Assembly: GCA_041736625.1 (NCBI GenBank) | Contig: JBGSTG010000073.1 | Coordinates: 1 to 64,000, forward strand | DNA from: M3007 sp041736625 | Lineage (GTDB): Bacteria > Bacteroidota > Bacteroidia > Chitinophagales > Saprospiraceae | DNA: 64,000 nt | Direction: 5' to 3' | Shown here: piece after piece, positions 1-8,465 of the stretch | Numbering within the stretch: position 1 is the stretch's first letter | Layout of the letters: every line of letters begins with the position of its first letter | Made by a program: the position numbers and the translations under genes | Notes under the pieces: generated by a model | Told to the model about the DNA's origin: nothing | Databases searched by the model: none | Seen by the model: only the letters and a program-made list of their open reading frames with translations

Positions 1-1698
1 GACTACACCACATTATTGGGCTTTTACGGCGGCATCGCCACCCCTCCAGGACAAGAAGACAAATACGGAATCTCCGTACTGACTTTTCCGGAAGGCAGTT
101 TGCACATTGTAGAGAATACCGAACTAAGCATGTATTTCGACAAATGCAATTCCTCACTGTCCGACTCCAGCGGCAACCTGCTTTTGTACACCAACGGCGT
201 AGACATAGGCAATGCCGCCTGGGATACCTTGCAGGGTGGCTGGGACCTGAAAAATGTGGAACCATTGCGCAGCATCTGGCCCCAGTTTGCCCTGTGCCTG
301 CCCAAGCCAGGCGACGCGAGCCGGGTCATGGTATTTTATGGGGATTACGAGATTTTCCAGCACACCTTCAGCAGCCCGATATGGTACACTTCCCTGAACC
401 TGTACGCCGCCGAGGTGGACATGAATTTAGACAACGGCCTGGGCGGGGTGGTGACCAGAGACATCCCGGTGATTGAAGACACTTTGGGTATCGGCAAATT
501 CACCGCCTGCAAACACGCCAATGGACGAGACTGGTGGGTTTTGGCGCATGAGCAATATAGCGACAGATTTTACCGGGTGCTGCTTGATCCCTCCGGTGCG
601 CACTATGCCGGTGAACAAAAGATAGCTATACCCTTCGAAGATGGAGTTGGACAGGCTTGTTTTACACCCGATGGCTCCAAGTATATTATGTACGACGGAA
701 TCGATTTCGACACAGCTACGCCAATAGGCAATCTGCTCAATATTTTTGATTTTGACAGGTGTTCGGGAATGTTGTCGAATCAAATACAAATCATCATCGA
801 ACAGGGAGCCTTCGGCGGCATGGCCATATCGCCCAACTCCCGGTACCTGTACCTGAGTCAGAGCGACCGCGCTTATCAGTATGACCTGTGGGCCGACGAC
901 ATCGAGGCATCCAAAACGCTCATCATGGTGTACGATGGTTACAGGGCGCCTTTGCCGACATACTCTTTTTTCCTGCAACGCATGCCCGACGACAAGTTGT
1001 ATGGCTGCACCGTGAACCAGTCCAACGTTTTACACGTCATCCACTACCCCGACGAGCCTGGCATGGCCTGCCAATTCCAGCAGCACGGCATTCATCTGCC
1101 TGCCCGCAACTCCAACTCGGTGCCCAACTTCCCGTATTTCCGCCTCGGCCCCCTCGACGGCTCCCCCTGCGACACCTTAGGCCTCGACAACCACCCGCGC
1201 GCCTGGTACCGCTACGAACAGGATACGCTTGACCCCCTGCTGGTGGAGTTCCGCGACCTGTCGTACTACGAACCCGCCACCTGGCGCTGGGACTTCGGCG
1301 ACGGCTCGCCCGTATCGGCCCAGCGACACCCCTGGCACACCTTCCCCGGGCCCGATGTGTACGACGTGTGCCTCACGGTGAGCAATGCCAACGGTACGGA
1401 TACGCACTGCAAAAAATTGTACCTCGGCGTGTCGGCCCAGGATAACCCCGTGCTGCAATCGCAGATCACGGTGTCGCCCAACCCGTTTGCCGACCGGCTC
1501 TCGGTGGCCCTGAACGCGTCGCTGCGCAGTCCGGTGTTCCGCTTGTCCGACGGTGCCGGGCGTTTGGTGCTGGAGGAGCGGCTGGTAATGGGCATCAATG
1601 AACTGGAAACGGTGGGTCTGCCGGCAGGTCTGTATTTCTGGCGCGTGGAGTCGGGTGGCGAGGTGGTGAAGGCCGGGAAGGTGGTGGCTGTGGAGTGA
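1..1698 (+). CDS. T9SS type A sorting domain protein with PKD domain (5' end outside window)
   Basis: The reading frame is open from base 1, so the N-terminus and signal peptide lie upstream of the window. The visible part has about 400 residues of aromatic-rich, propeller-like sequence with no family I can name. A PKD domain follows at about 1260-1430 (motif WRWDFGDGS, then YDVCLTVSNANGTD). The last 80 residues are a type A sorting domain: VSPNPFADRL, a beta-sandwich core, LPAGLYFWRV and a final GKVVAVE. Proteins of this kind are exported through the outer membrane by the T9SS and anchored or released after cleavage of the C-terminal domain. Antisense frames here show no family motif. The stop TGA at 1696-1698 is followed directly by a repeat element. 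The function of the N-terminal part is unknown. Confidence 0.88.
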   Translation, partial: DYTTLLGFYGGIATPPGQEDKYGISVLTFPEGSLHIVENTELSMYFDKCNSSLSDSSGNLLLYTNGVDIGNAAWDTLQGGWDLKNVEPLRSIWPQFALCLPKPGDASRVMVFYGDYEIFQHTFSSPIWYTSLNLYAAEVDMNLDNGLGGVVTRDIPVIEDTLGIGKFTACKHANGRDWWVLAHEQYSDRFYRVLLDPSGAHYAGEQKIAIPFEDGVGQACFTPDGSKYIMYDGIDFDTATPIGNLLNIFDFDRCSGMLSNQIQIIIEQGAFGGMAISPNSRYLYLSQSDRAYQYDLWADDIEASKTLIMVYDGYRAPLPTYSFFLQRMPDDKLYGCTVNQSNVLHVIHYPDEPGMACQFQQHGIHLPARNSNSVPNFPYFRLGPLDGSPCDTLGLDNHPRAWYRYEQDTLDPLLVEFRDLSYYEPATWRWDFGDGSPVSAQRHPWHTFPGPDVYDVCLTVSNANGTDTHCKKLYLGVSAQDNPVLQSQITVSPNPFADRLSVALNASLRSPVFRLSDGAGRLVLEERLVMGINELETVGLPAGLYFWRVESGGEVVKAGKVVAVE

Positions 1699-1702
1699 GT
1701 GT

Positions 1703-2149
1703 GGAAATTCGTCCTGCGAGTAAACGCTGTCCATTACACACAACTTCTTTGAACTCTTAGCATGTCGGGAATGGACGGCGTGTTTAGGTGAAGGTTTATT
1801 ATGCTAACCGCAGATCGAGGTTTGTGAGGTTAGCTATTACAAACGTTCGACCTCTCCGAGGTCGTCAAAACGTTAATATTGCACTATTCTACAAAGGTTT
1901 GACCTCTCCGAGGTCATTCCGCTGAGGTCATCTCCGACAATCTTTTTAGCACTTCGGAGAGGTGCTGGATATGTAAAATTGTTCGTTAACAACGTTTTGC
2001 GACCTCGGAGAGGTCGCGCGTTTGTTGCATTCAAGCACCTTGGATATTTGATAGCAAACATCGGCCAAAAGACACCGGCAACCCCCGGTATCTACATGTT
2101 CCATGAACTTATGTGTAATGGACAGCGTAAACCAGCAGGACGAATTTCC
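1703..2149. mobile_element. MITE-like element bounded by 52-bp inverted repeats, no coding capacity
   Basis: Bases 1703-1754 and 2098-2149 are inverted copies of each other, matching at 44 of 52 positions by my hand alignment; the shared core reads TGTGTAATGGACAGCG. The 447 bp they bound contain no plausible gene but hold four copies of a short palindrome (GACCTCTCCGAGGTC or variants). The element fills the gap between two convergent genes. Bounded inverted repeats without a transposase suggest a non-autonomous element or a folded interspersed repeat. I did not see a clear target-site duplication. The rest of the 1699-2204 gap holds only a heptanucleotide repeat. Confidence 0.55.
1849..2017. 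repeat. Cluster of GACCTCTCCGAGGTC palindromes
   Basis: Copies lie at 1849-1863 and 1901-1915 (GACCTCTCCGAGGTC). A diverged copy, GCACTTCGGAGAGGTGC, is at 1949-1965. The reverse-complement form, GACCTCGGAGAGGTC, is at 2001-2015, extended to a 19-bp near-palindrome at 1999-2017. Each can form a 6-bp stem closed by a 3-base loop. They are arranged as two direct and two inverted copies. Confidence 0.7.
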
Positions 2150-2166
2150 GCAAAACCAAGCGCCCT

Positions 2167-2201
2167 CATATTCCGCATTCCGCATTCCACATTCCGCACT
2201 C
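2167..2201. repeat. Heptanucleotide repeat (CGCATTC)n, five imperfect units
   Basis: The units read CATATTC, CGCATTC, CGCATTC, CACATTC, CGCACTC. They lie just after the stop codon of parB (minus strand). The reverse complement, GAATGCG, recurs at 45519-45546 next to the hscA start, so this is an interspersed short tandem repeat rather than part of a gene. Confidence 0.7.
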
Positions 2202-2204
2202 CCC

Positions 2205-3122
2205 TCACTTCTCCTCCATAATCTCAATCAACCGGTTCAACTCCGCATCGTTCTCAAAATTCACCACGATCTGCCCTTTGCCCTTGGGGCTGCGTTTGAG
2301 TTGCACTTTGGCGCCAAAAAACGCGCTGAACTGGTCCTGTATGTGGCGCAGGTTGTCCGGCAGGCGTTCGGGCGCCGGCTTTTTGTCGCTGCGGTTATTG
2401 CCCTGATAGCGGCTGATGAGGTCTTCGACGGCGCGCACGGACAGATCCTGCTCGACGATCTGGCGGAAGAGCGACAGCTGGAGGGCGATGTTGTCCACGC
2501 CGGCCAGGGCGCGGGCGTGGCCCATGGTGAGTTTGCGGTCTTTGACGGCGCGCTGGATCTCCGGCGGCAGCTTGAGCAGGCGCAGGTAGTTGGTGATGGT
2601 GCTGCGCTGTTTGCCCACGCGTTCCGACAGGCTCTCGTGGGTGAGGCTGCACTCGTCGATCAGGCGCTGGTAGGAGATGGCGATCTCCACCGCGTTCAGG
2701 TCTTCGCGCTGGATGTTCTCGATGAGGGCCATCTCGAGCATCTGCTGGTCGTCGGCCAGACGGATGTACGCCGGTATTTCGGTGAGGCCGGCCATCTGGC
2801 TGGCGCGGAAGCGGCGCTCGCCGGAGATGAGCTGGTAGGCGCGGTCGTGCAGGCGGCGAACGGTGACGGGCTGGATGAGCCCGTGCACGCCGATGCTGGC
2901 CGCCAGCTCGTCGAGCGCGGCCTGGTCGAACTCGGTGCGGGGCTGGAAGGGGTTGGTCTCTATCTGATCGAGGGGCAGCATGGCGATGTTCTCCGTGAAC
3001 TCGCGCACGACCTCCTGCGGGTTTTCCTTAACGGCTTGCTCCAATTGTGTCGGGTTGGCAAGCAGCGCGCGAATGCCTTTGCCGAAGTCCGGCTTGTTGG
3101 CGACCTTTTTTGACATATCCAT
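2205..3122 (-). CDS. parB: Chromosome-partitioning protein ParB (Spo0J family)
   Basis: This 305-residue protein binds centromere-like parS sites and acts with ParA in chromosome segregation. The N-terminal nuclease-like/CTP-binding domain (about residues 48-140) contains NPFQPR, the GERRFRAS box, which is typical of the CTP-binding ParB clamp, and ENIQREDLN. A helix-turn-helix follows (LTHESLSERVGKQRSTITNYLRLLKL region). The C-terminal dimerisation part ends in LNRLIEIMEEK. The start ATG at 3122 lies 4 nt after the parA stop, so the two genes are co-transcribed. I saw no parS palindrome (TGTTTCACGTGAAACA-like) in the window. Confidence 0.95.
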   Translation of the reverse strand: MDMSKKVANKPDFGKGIRALLANPTQLEQAVKENPQEVVREFTENIAMLPLDQIETNPFQPRTEFDQAALDELAASIGVHGLIQPVTVRRLHDRAYQLISGERRFRASQMAGLTEIPAYIRLADDQQMLEMALIENIQREDLNAVEIAISYQRLIDECSLTHESLSERVGKQRSTITNYLRLLKLPPEIQRAVKDRKLTMGHARALAGVDNIALQLSLFRQIVEQDLSVRAVEDLISRYQGNNRSDKKPAPERLPDNLRHIQDQFSAFFGAKVQLKRSPKGKGQIVVNFENDAELNRLIEIMEEK

Positions 3123-3126
3123 ACGG

Positions 3127-3906
3127 CTAGTTCCGGCGCAGAAATTCCTCGGCCAGGTTAAAAAAGTTGGTTGCCCCTTTGCTACTCACGTCGTACATGG
3201 CCACAGGCACGTGCTGCATGGGCGCTTCGGCCACGCGGCTGTTGCGGTGGATGATGGTTTCGTACACGTAGTCGTTGCTGCTGTTGCGCACCTCTTCTAC
3301 GATGGCGTTGGCCAGGCGCAGGCGGCTGTCGTACATGGAGATCACCAGACCTTCTACCTGCAGGTCCGGGTTGTACCCTTGTTTGACCAGCGCAATGGTG
3401 TTTTTGAGCTTCGACAGCCCTTCAAAGGAGAACATTTCGCATTGCACCGGGATGAGCACGGTGTCGGCCGCCACCAGGGCGTTCACGGTGATCAGGCCCA
3501 GTGAAGGCAGACAGTCGATGAAAATGAAGTCGTATTCGTTTCTCAACTCGCCAATCATGTCGCGCAACACGTACTCCCGCTTGTTGCGGTTCACCAGCTC
3601 CAGCTCCGCCCCGACGAGGTTGATGTTCGACGGCAGCAGGTAGAGGTTGGGTGTTTCGGTTTCCACAATGGCCTCTGCCAACGGCATGTTGTTCACCAGG
3701 CAATCGTACAGCCCTTTGGTGTTTTCGTCGGTGACCACGCCTACGCCGGAGGAGGCGTTGGCCTGCGGGTCGGAGTCGATGATCAGCACCTTTTTTTCCA
3801 GAATGGCCAGGGATGCGGCCAGGTTGATGGCGGTAGTGGTTTTACCGACGCCGCCTTTTTGGTTTGCGATGGCAATAACTTTGCCCATATTGCTGAGATT
3901 CTTCAT
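3127..3906 (-). CDS. parA: Chromosome-partitioning ATPase ParA (Soj family)
   Basis: ParA-type deviant Walker ATPase of about 259 residues. The deviant Walker A motif KGGVGKTT is at residues 17-24, followed by INLAASLAILEKKVLIIDSDPQ (Walker A' region with the DSDPQ motif) and FIFIDCLPSLGLIT (Walker B region). The frame stays open upstream of 3906, but that extension lies inside the neighbouring hydrolase gene and has no ParA similarity. I therefore place the start at ATG 3906 (MKNLSNMGKV), with ATG 3888 (MGKV) as the alternative. It drives segregation of ParB-parS complexes over the nucleoid. It lies between the UPF0173 hydrolase and parB, all on the minus strand. Confidence 0.94.
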   Translation of the reverse strand: MKNLSNMGKVIAIANQKGGVGKTTTAINLAASLAILEKKVLIIDSDPQANASSGVGVVTDENTKGLYDCLVNNMPLAEAIVETETPNLYLLPSNINLVGAELELVNRNKREYVLRDMIGELRNEYDFIFIDCLPSLGLITVNALVAADTVLIPVQCEMFSFEGLSKLKNTIALVKQGYNPDLQVEGLVISMYDSRLRLANAIVEEVRNSSNDYVYETIIHRNSRVAEAPMQHVPVAMYDVSSKGATNFFNLAEEFLRRN

Positions 3907-3929
3907 GTTTGAATGGTATGCGGATTTTT

Positions 3930-4616
3930 TTATTCCAACTCGAACGTTTCGCCCACCGTCGGCAGGATGAGCGTTCGGTTGTGTTGGGCGAACTGTTCTT
4001 TGGCCGCCTGGTGGTCGATCTTGATGTAGCCAAAGGTATCGTAATGGCAACCCACCACGCGTTTGCAGTGCAGGTAGTCGGCAGCGATGCAGGCGTCGCT
4101 ATAGTCCATGGTGAAGTTGGAGCCGATGGGCAGGATGGCGGCGGATAATGGCGGACAGGTCATGGGGATGAGCTGCATGTCCAGGGTCAGCGCGGTGTCG
4201 CCGGCGAAGTACAGTACGCCGTCGGCGGTATCCAGCACAAATCCTGCGGCTTCGCCGCCGTACGTGCCGTCGGGAAAGCTGCTGCTGTGCACGGCCTGCA
4301 CCATTTTGACGCGGCCGAAGTCGAAGGTCCACCAGCCACCCTTGTTCATCGGGTGTGTTTGCAGCCCCTTTTGGCTGTAATAGCCGGCGATTTCGGCGTT
4401 ACCCACGAGGGTGACGGCGGGGTTGTGGGCGGCCACGGCCTCTACGTCGCCCGTATGGTCGCCATGCGCGTGCGTCACCAGCATGTAGTCGCAGCGGATG
4501 TCCTTCACGTCGATGCCCTTTGCCAGCGGATTGTCGCTGATAAACGGATCAAAAAGGATACTTTTGCCGCCGGCTTCCACCAAAAAGCAGGCATGGCCGA
4601 AATAGGTTAACCGCAT
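3930..4616 (-). CDS. UPF0173-type metal-dependent hydrolase (metallo-beta-lactamase fold)
   Basis: This 228-residue protein has the usual length and full motif set of the UPF0173/UlaG-like branch of the metallo-beta-lactamase superfamily. The dinuclear-metal motif THAHGDH is at residues 48-54, with further metal ligands probably in FAGDTALTLDM and in GCHYDTF near the C-terminus. It has no signal peptide and is probably cytoplasmic. The natural substrate of the family is not established; some relatives hydrolyse lactones or phosphodiesters. It is the first gene of a minus-strand group with parA (23-bp gap) and parB. A TATCTTTG box lies 38 bp before the start. Confidence 0.85.
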   Translation of the reverse strand: MRLTYFGHACFLVEAGGKSILFDPFISDNPLAKGIDVKDIRCDYMLVTHAHGDHTGDVEAVAAHNPAVTLVGNAEIAGYYSQKGLQTHPMNKGGWWTFDFGRVKMVQAVHSSSFPDGTYGGEAAGFVLDTADGVLYFAGDTALTLDMQLIPMTCPPLSAAILPIGSNFTMDYSDACIAADYLHCKRVVGCHYDTFGYIKIDHQAAKEQFAQHNRTLILPTVGETFELE

Positions 4617-4653
4617 GGGCAGGATTTTTGGCCTTAGGTTGGTTTGCAGCGGA

Positions 4654-4661
4654 CAAAGATA
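4654..4661 (-). promoter_or_regulatory. -7 box TATCTTTG upstream of the hydrolase-parAB group
   Basis: The minus strand reads TATCTTTG, a full match to the Bacteroidota -7 consensus TAxxTTTG, 38 nt before the ATG at 4616. I see no TTG at the usual -33 spacing. Confidence 0.45.
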
Positions 4662-4817
4662 GTCTCCTCTGCCCGTTTTGGCGAATTTAGCGGCCGATTA
4701 AGTTTTCCCCCGTATTCCACAGGGGGCTAACACAAAGATGTTGATAATGGTGCAATTCGCTCGTTTTCCGGGCTCGGCGACCGCCCCTTCAAGGCACGCC
4801 ATTCCTTTATTTTCTGT

Positions 4818-6419
4818 ATGAAAGCACAGATTTCGCTGTTCTTATTGGGCTTGTTGGCTTGCAACCCGGCGGCTCGCGAAGACCCGCGCACCGTTTTTCG
4901 GTACAACCAGCACAACCCGATCACGTCGCTTGATCCGGCCTTTGCGCGCACGCAGAACAACATCTGGGCCGTGGATGCCCTGTTCGACGGGTTGGTGCAG
5001 CTCGACGACAGCCTGCGGCTGCAACCTTGCCTGGCCCGGTCGTGGGCGGTTGATTCCGGAGGAATGGCGTATCGCTTCTGGTTGCGCACCGACGTTTTTT
5101 TTCACGACGATCCGTGTTTCCCGGGCGGTGTGGGGCGCCGAATGTCTGCGCACGACGTAAAGTTCAGTTTCGAACGGCTGCTCGACGACAGCTGGCCCAA
5201 ACCCGGCAGCTGGATTTTTAAAGGCCGCGTGGACTCCCTTCGGCCTTTTGAAGTGGAAAACGACTCCACGTTCGTGCTCCGCCTCCAAAGACCTTTTCAG
5301 CCCTTGCTCTACATCCTGAGTATGCCCTACGCATTTGTGGTGCCGCACGAGGCGCTCGCTTATTACGATCGCGATTTTCGTCGCCATCCGGTGGGTACCG
5401 GCGCTTTCCGGCTCAAAAGGTGGGCGGAGGGTCACGCCATGGTGCTGTTGAAAAATCCGCGTTATTTCGAAACCGACAGCGCCGGCCATCGGCTGCCCTA
5501 CCTCGACGCGGTGCGCATCGCCTTCATCGGAGACCGCAAAACGGCCTACCTGGAATTCCGGAAGGGCAACCTCGACTACCTGTTTGGGCTGGAGTCTTCG
5601 TACACGTCGGAATTGCTCACCTCCGAAGGCACGCTTCGGCCGGAATTGGCAGACCGATTTTACTTGTTGAAAAACCCTTACCTGAACACCGAATACCTGG
5701 GCATTCGGATGGGGCCTTCCGGCGAGGCTGTTTTGCAGGACAAAAAGGTGCGCCAGGCCCTGAACTTCGGGTTCGACCGGTCGGCCATGCTCCGCACCCT
5801 GCGCCGTGGGGTGGGCCGCCCTGCCGACGCCGGATTTGCGCCCGCGGGCATGCGGGGATACGATCCGGCGGCAGTTCCCGGCTACCGGTTCGACCCGGCG
5901 CGGGCCGCTGCCCTGTTGCGCGAGGCCGGATACCCGGAAGGGCGAGGATTGCCCGAGCTGACGCTGCTGTGCAACGCCGATTATGCCGATCTGGCCGTGT
6001 TCATCACCCGCCAGTGGGAGGACCTGGGCATCCGTTGCCGCATAACGCTCCAGGAAACGGCCGTTTTGCGCGAGCGCATGCGCAACGGGCAGGCGCCGTT
6101 TTTTCGGGCCTCGTGGATCGCCGACTACCCGGACGCAGAGAGCTACTACACCTGTTTTTACAGCAAAAACGGCGCTCCGCCCAACTACACGGGGTTTTCG
6201 GACGCGGAATTCGACCGCCTGTACGAAGCTTCACTTGCCACCACCCATGAAGCTACTCGTCTGGTTTTGTACCAAAAAATGGAGGCCATGCTGGTGGATG
6301 AGGCGCCGGTTGTTTTTTTATTTTACGATGAAACCGCGCAGTTCGTTTCGCGCTCCGTGCAGCAGATGCCGCGCAATGCGATGGGATTGTTGCGGCTGAA
6401 AGCGGTGAAGAAGGATTGA
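4818..6419 (+). CDS. Oligopeptide/dipeptide ABC transporter substrate-binding lipoprotein (OppA-like, SBP family 5)
   Basis: The 533-residue precursor starts with a short signal peptide and a lipobox, LLAC, with Cys15 as the likely lipidated residue. Family 5 hallmarks follow: NPITSLDPAFARTQNN, the domain-I segment LARSWAVDSGG, RRMSAHDVKFSFERLL, HPVGTGAFRLKRW, VRQALNFGFDRSAML, then domain II and a C-terminal FFRASWIADYPDAESYYTCF. Such proteins capture peptides or similar solutes for an ABC importer. No permease or ATPase genes of that importer adjoin it, so it may serve a distant transporter. It converges with the OmpA gene, leaving only 13 bp between the stops. Confidence 0.9.
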   Translation: MKAQISLFLLGLLACNPAAREDPRTVFRYNQHNPITSLDPAFARTQNNIWAVDALFDGLVQLDDSLRLQPCLARSWAVDSGGMAYRFWLRTDVFFHDDPCFPGGVGRRMSAHDVKFSFERLLDDSWPKPGSWIFKGRVDSLRPFEVENDSTFVLRLQRPFQPLLYILSMPYAFVVPHEALAYYDRDFRRHPVGTGAFRLKRWAEGHAMVLLKNPRYFETDSAGHRLPYLDAVRIAFIGDRKTAYLEFRKGNLDYLFGLESSYTSELLTSEGTLRPELADRFYLLKNPYLNTEYLGIRMGPSGEAVLQDKKVRQALNFGFDRSAMLRTLRRGVGRPADAGFAPAGMRGYDPAAVPGYRFDPARAAALLREAGYPEGRGLPELTLLCNADYADLAVFITRQWEDLGIRCRITLQETAVLRERMRNGQAPFFRASWIADYPDAESYYTCFYSKNGAPPNYTGFSDAEFDRLYEASLATTHEATRLVLYQKMEAMLVDEAPVVFLFYDETAQFVSRSVQQMPRNAMGLLRLKAVKKD

Positions 6420-6432
6420 TGGTTGGCCGCCG

Positions 6433-8307
6433 TTACTTGTCGGTTTTTTCGTCTCCCGTTTTCGTTTCAGCAGGTTTTTTTGCTTCTTTTTTCTCTTCAG
6501 CCGATACGTCGGTTGTTTCAGGCAGGTACAGTTTGAACTCCACGCGGCGATTTTTGGCGCGCCCCGACGCGGTTTTATTGTCGGCAACCGGTTTGGTTTC
6601 TCCAAATCCTTCGGCGCGCATCCGCGTTTCGGCGATGCCTTTTTCGAGCAGGTTTTTCACGCAGGCCAGGGCACGGCGGCGCGACAAGTCCAGGTTTTTC
6701 GCGTCGTCGCCCACATTATCGGTATGGCCTTCCACCAGGAGGTGGTAGGCGGCGTTTCGGGTCAGCACGTCGGCAATTTCACCCATGGTTTTCTCCGATG
6801 ACGCTTTGATGGCGTCTTTTCCGGTCTCAAACTGGACATTTTTTACCGCCAGGGCCAGTTTTTTCTGGTCTGTTTTGGAAATTTCGGGGCAACCCTTATT
6901 CGCCACAGGGCCGATCGCCAATGGGCATAGGTCGAGCCGGTCTTCCACGCCGTCGCAGTCGGTATCGGGGCATCCATTGAAGTCATGCTCGCCGAAGCGG
7001 TCGGGGCAATCGTCCTCGTGGTCGGCGAACCCGTCCATATCCGTATCCCGGATGGGGCACCCGTTCAGGAAGGCGACCCCTGAGTCGCGCGGACAGGCGT
7101 CGAGGTGATCGGGGATGCTGTCGCAATCGGTATCGGGGCACCCGGCAAACCAGGCTTCGCCGAAAACGGTGGCGCAGCTGTCGAGGCGGTCTTCCACGCC
7201 GTCGTGGTCGGAATCGGGGCATCCGTCGAAAAATGCCAGGCCCGGGGTTTCCGGGCATACATCGCGGATGTCGGGCACGCCATCCTCGTCGGTGTCGCGG
7301 AGCGGGCAGCCGCCGAGGGCCAGGTGGCCGGCCAGGTGGGGACATTCGTCGTAGCGGTCAGCCACTTCGTCGTTGTCGGCGTCGGGGCAACCTTCGGAAC
7401 GGCCGCGGCCGGGGACGGTGGGGCATTTATCGTGTTCGTCGAGTACGCCGTCGCCGTCGCGGTCCATACGGCCGATCCGGTAGCTGAGCGTAGCGGTGCC
7501 CGCCAGGTAGCTGTCGGGTTTTTCGGGGTTGGCCGAAACGCTGATGCCGTCGAGGTAATCGTTGTAGGCGCCGAGGGGCCAGCGCAGTCCGAGTTCGGCG
7601 CCCAACACCCAGCGGTAGGCGATGTCGAAAGTCAGGCCGCCGCCGGCGAAAACGCACCATTGTTGTTTCCAGCCTTCTGCGACGCGCTGGTCTTCGGCCA
7701 CGGCATCCTGGTGGCCGTATTTTTCAGCAAACGCTGCGTTAAACGTCGGTTTGGCGTTGCTCATGAGCAGGCCACCACCGCCGAACAGATAAGGCGAGAG
7801 GGCGTGTCGGAACTTGTTTACTTCGGCCGTTTGGGTGTACTGGTTCAGGGTGTAGGTTACTTCGTCGCGATGCCGGAAGCGGAAAAATCCGAACAGATCC
7901 AGTTCTGCCTGGGCCGTCAGCTCGGCAAAAGTGGTCGTGAAGCGGTAAGCACGTTCGGCGCGGTATTCCGGCTGGTCGTACAGCGACTCATCTCCGGTCA
8001 GTTGGCCGCCTGCGATGTTGGCCCTCAAAGCAAGCATGGGTCCGAGATGCCGACGGACGAAAAGTCCTGCGGCAGGTTGGAAGAACCGGCTGTCGACGTT
8101 ACTGCCCTCCGACAGATCGCCAAAATATTGGGCAAACCCGCCCATCAGCCCGATTTCGGTTGTTTTTTCAAAATAGCGGGCTGTATCCGCGAAGTATAAC
8201 GTTTCGTTTAGCGGGGTGGTCAGGCCTGGAACATCTTTGGTTTGGGCTTGAACGCAACACACAGAGAGACTGCCGATAGCGGCAGTCCATACCATTTTAG
8301 TCATCAT
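6433..8307 (-). CDS. OmpA-family outer membrane protein with seven TSP3-type calcium repeats
   Basis: The 624-residue protein has a signal peptide ending near VQAQ (residue 22). An approximately 250-residue beta-rich N-terminal domain resembles outer-membrane barrel domains of Bacteroidota (GLMGGFAQYFGDL opening). At about residues 279-480 there are seven thrombospondin-3-like repeats with DxDxDG-type acidic loops, each closing on GCP; these bind calcium in known relatives. The last 140 residues form an OmpA/MotB peptidoglycan-binding domain with NVQFETGKDAI, LLVEGHTDNVG, LSRRRALACVKNLL and GRAKNRRVEF, including the conserved D and R ligands for diaminopimelate. It probably tethers the outer membrane to the cell wall. 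It is transcribed alone. The linker is rich in Asp and Cys. Confidence 0.92.
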   Translation of the reverse strand: MMTKMVWTAAIGSLSVCCVQAQTKDVPGLTTPLNETLYFADTARYFEKTTEIGLMGGFAQYFGDLSEGSNVDSRFFQPAAGLFVRRHLGPMLALRANIAGGQLTGDESLYDQPEYRAERAYRFTTTFAELTAQAELDLFGFFRFRHRDEVTYTLNQYTQTAEVNKFRHALSPYLFGGGGLLMSNAKPTFNAAFAEKYGHQDAVAEDQRVAEGWKQQWCVFAGGGLTFDIAYRWVLGAELGLRWPLGAYNDYLDGISVSANPEKPDSYLAGTATLSYRIGRMDRDGDGVLDEHDKCPTVPGRGRSEGCPDADNDEVADRYDECPHLAGHLALGGCPLRDTDEDGVPDIRDVCPETPGLAFFDGCPDSDHDGVEDRLDSCATVFGEAWFAGCPDTDCDSIPDHLDACPRDSGVAFLNGCPIRDTDMDGFADHEDDCPDRFGEHDFNGCPDTDCDGVEDRLDLCPLAIGPVANKGCPEISKTDQKKLALAVKNVQFETGKDAIKASSEKTMGEIADVLTRNAAYHLLVEGHTDNVGDDAKNLDLSRRRALACVKNLLEKGIAETRMRAEGFGETKPVADNKTASGRAKNRRVEFKLYLPETTDVSAEEKKEAKKPAETKTGDEKTDK

Positions 8308-8465
8308 CCGAAGGCAAGTGGTTTAAACTGGATTATCAAAAAGGCACTAAACGTTGATGGACAACAAATATGCCGAATAAAGTTAAGGCGCCCGCACGGG
8401 CAGGCGTCAGGTACTAAACGGCAAAGGTCTTAATTGTCGTGTAACCGGCAAACATTTTGCCCTTT

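Noticed and set aside
2103..3113. Long plus-strand open frame opposite parB
   Set aside because: The minus strand has complete ParB motifs; the plus frame is a GC-bias shadow with no family similarity.
4700..4730. CCCCC...GGGGG stem before the OppA-like gene
   Set aside because: Only 5 bp of stem with a 10-base loop and no T-run; too weak to call.
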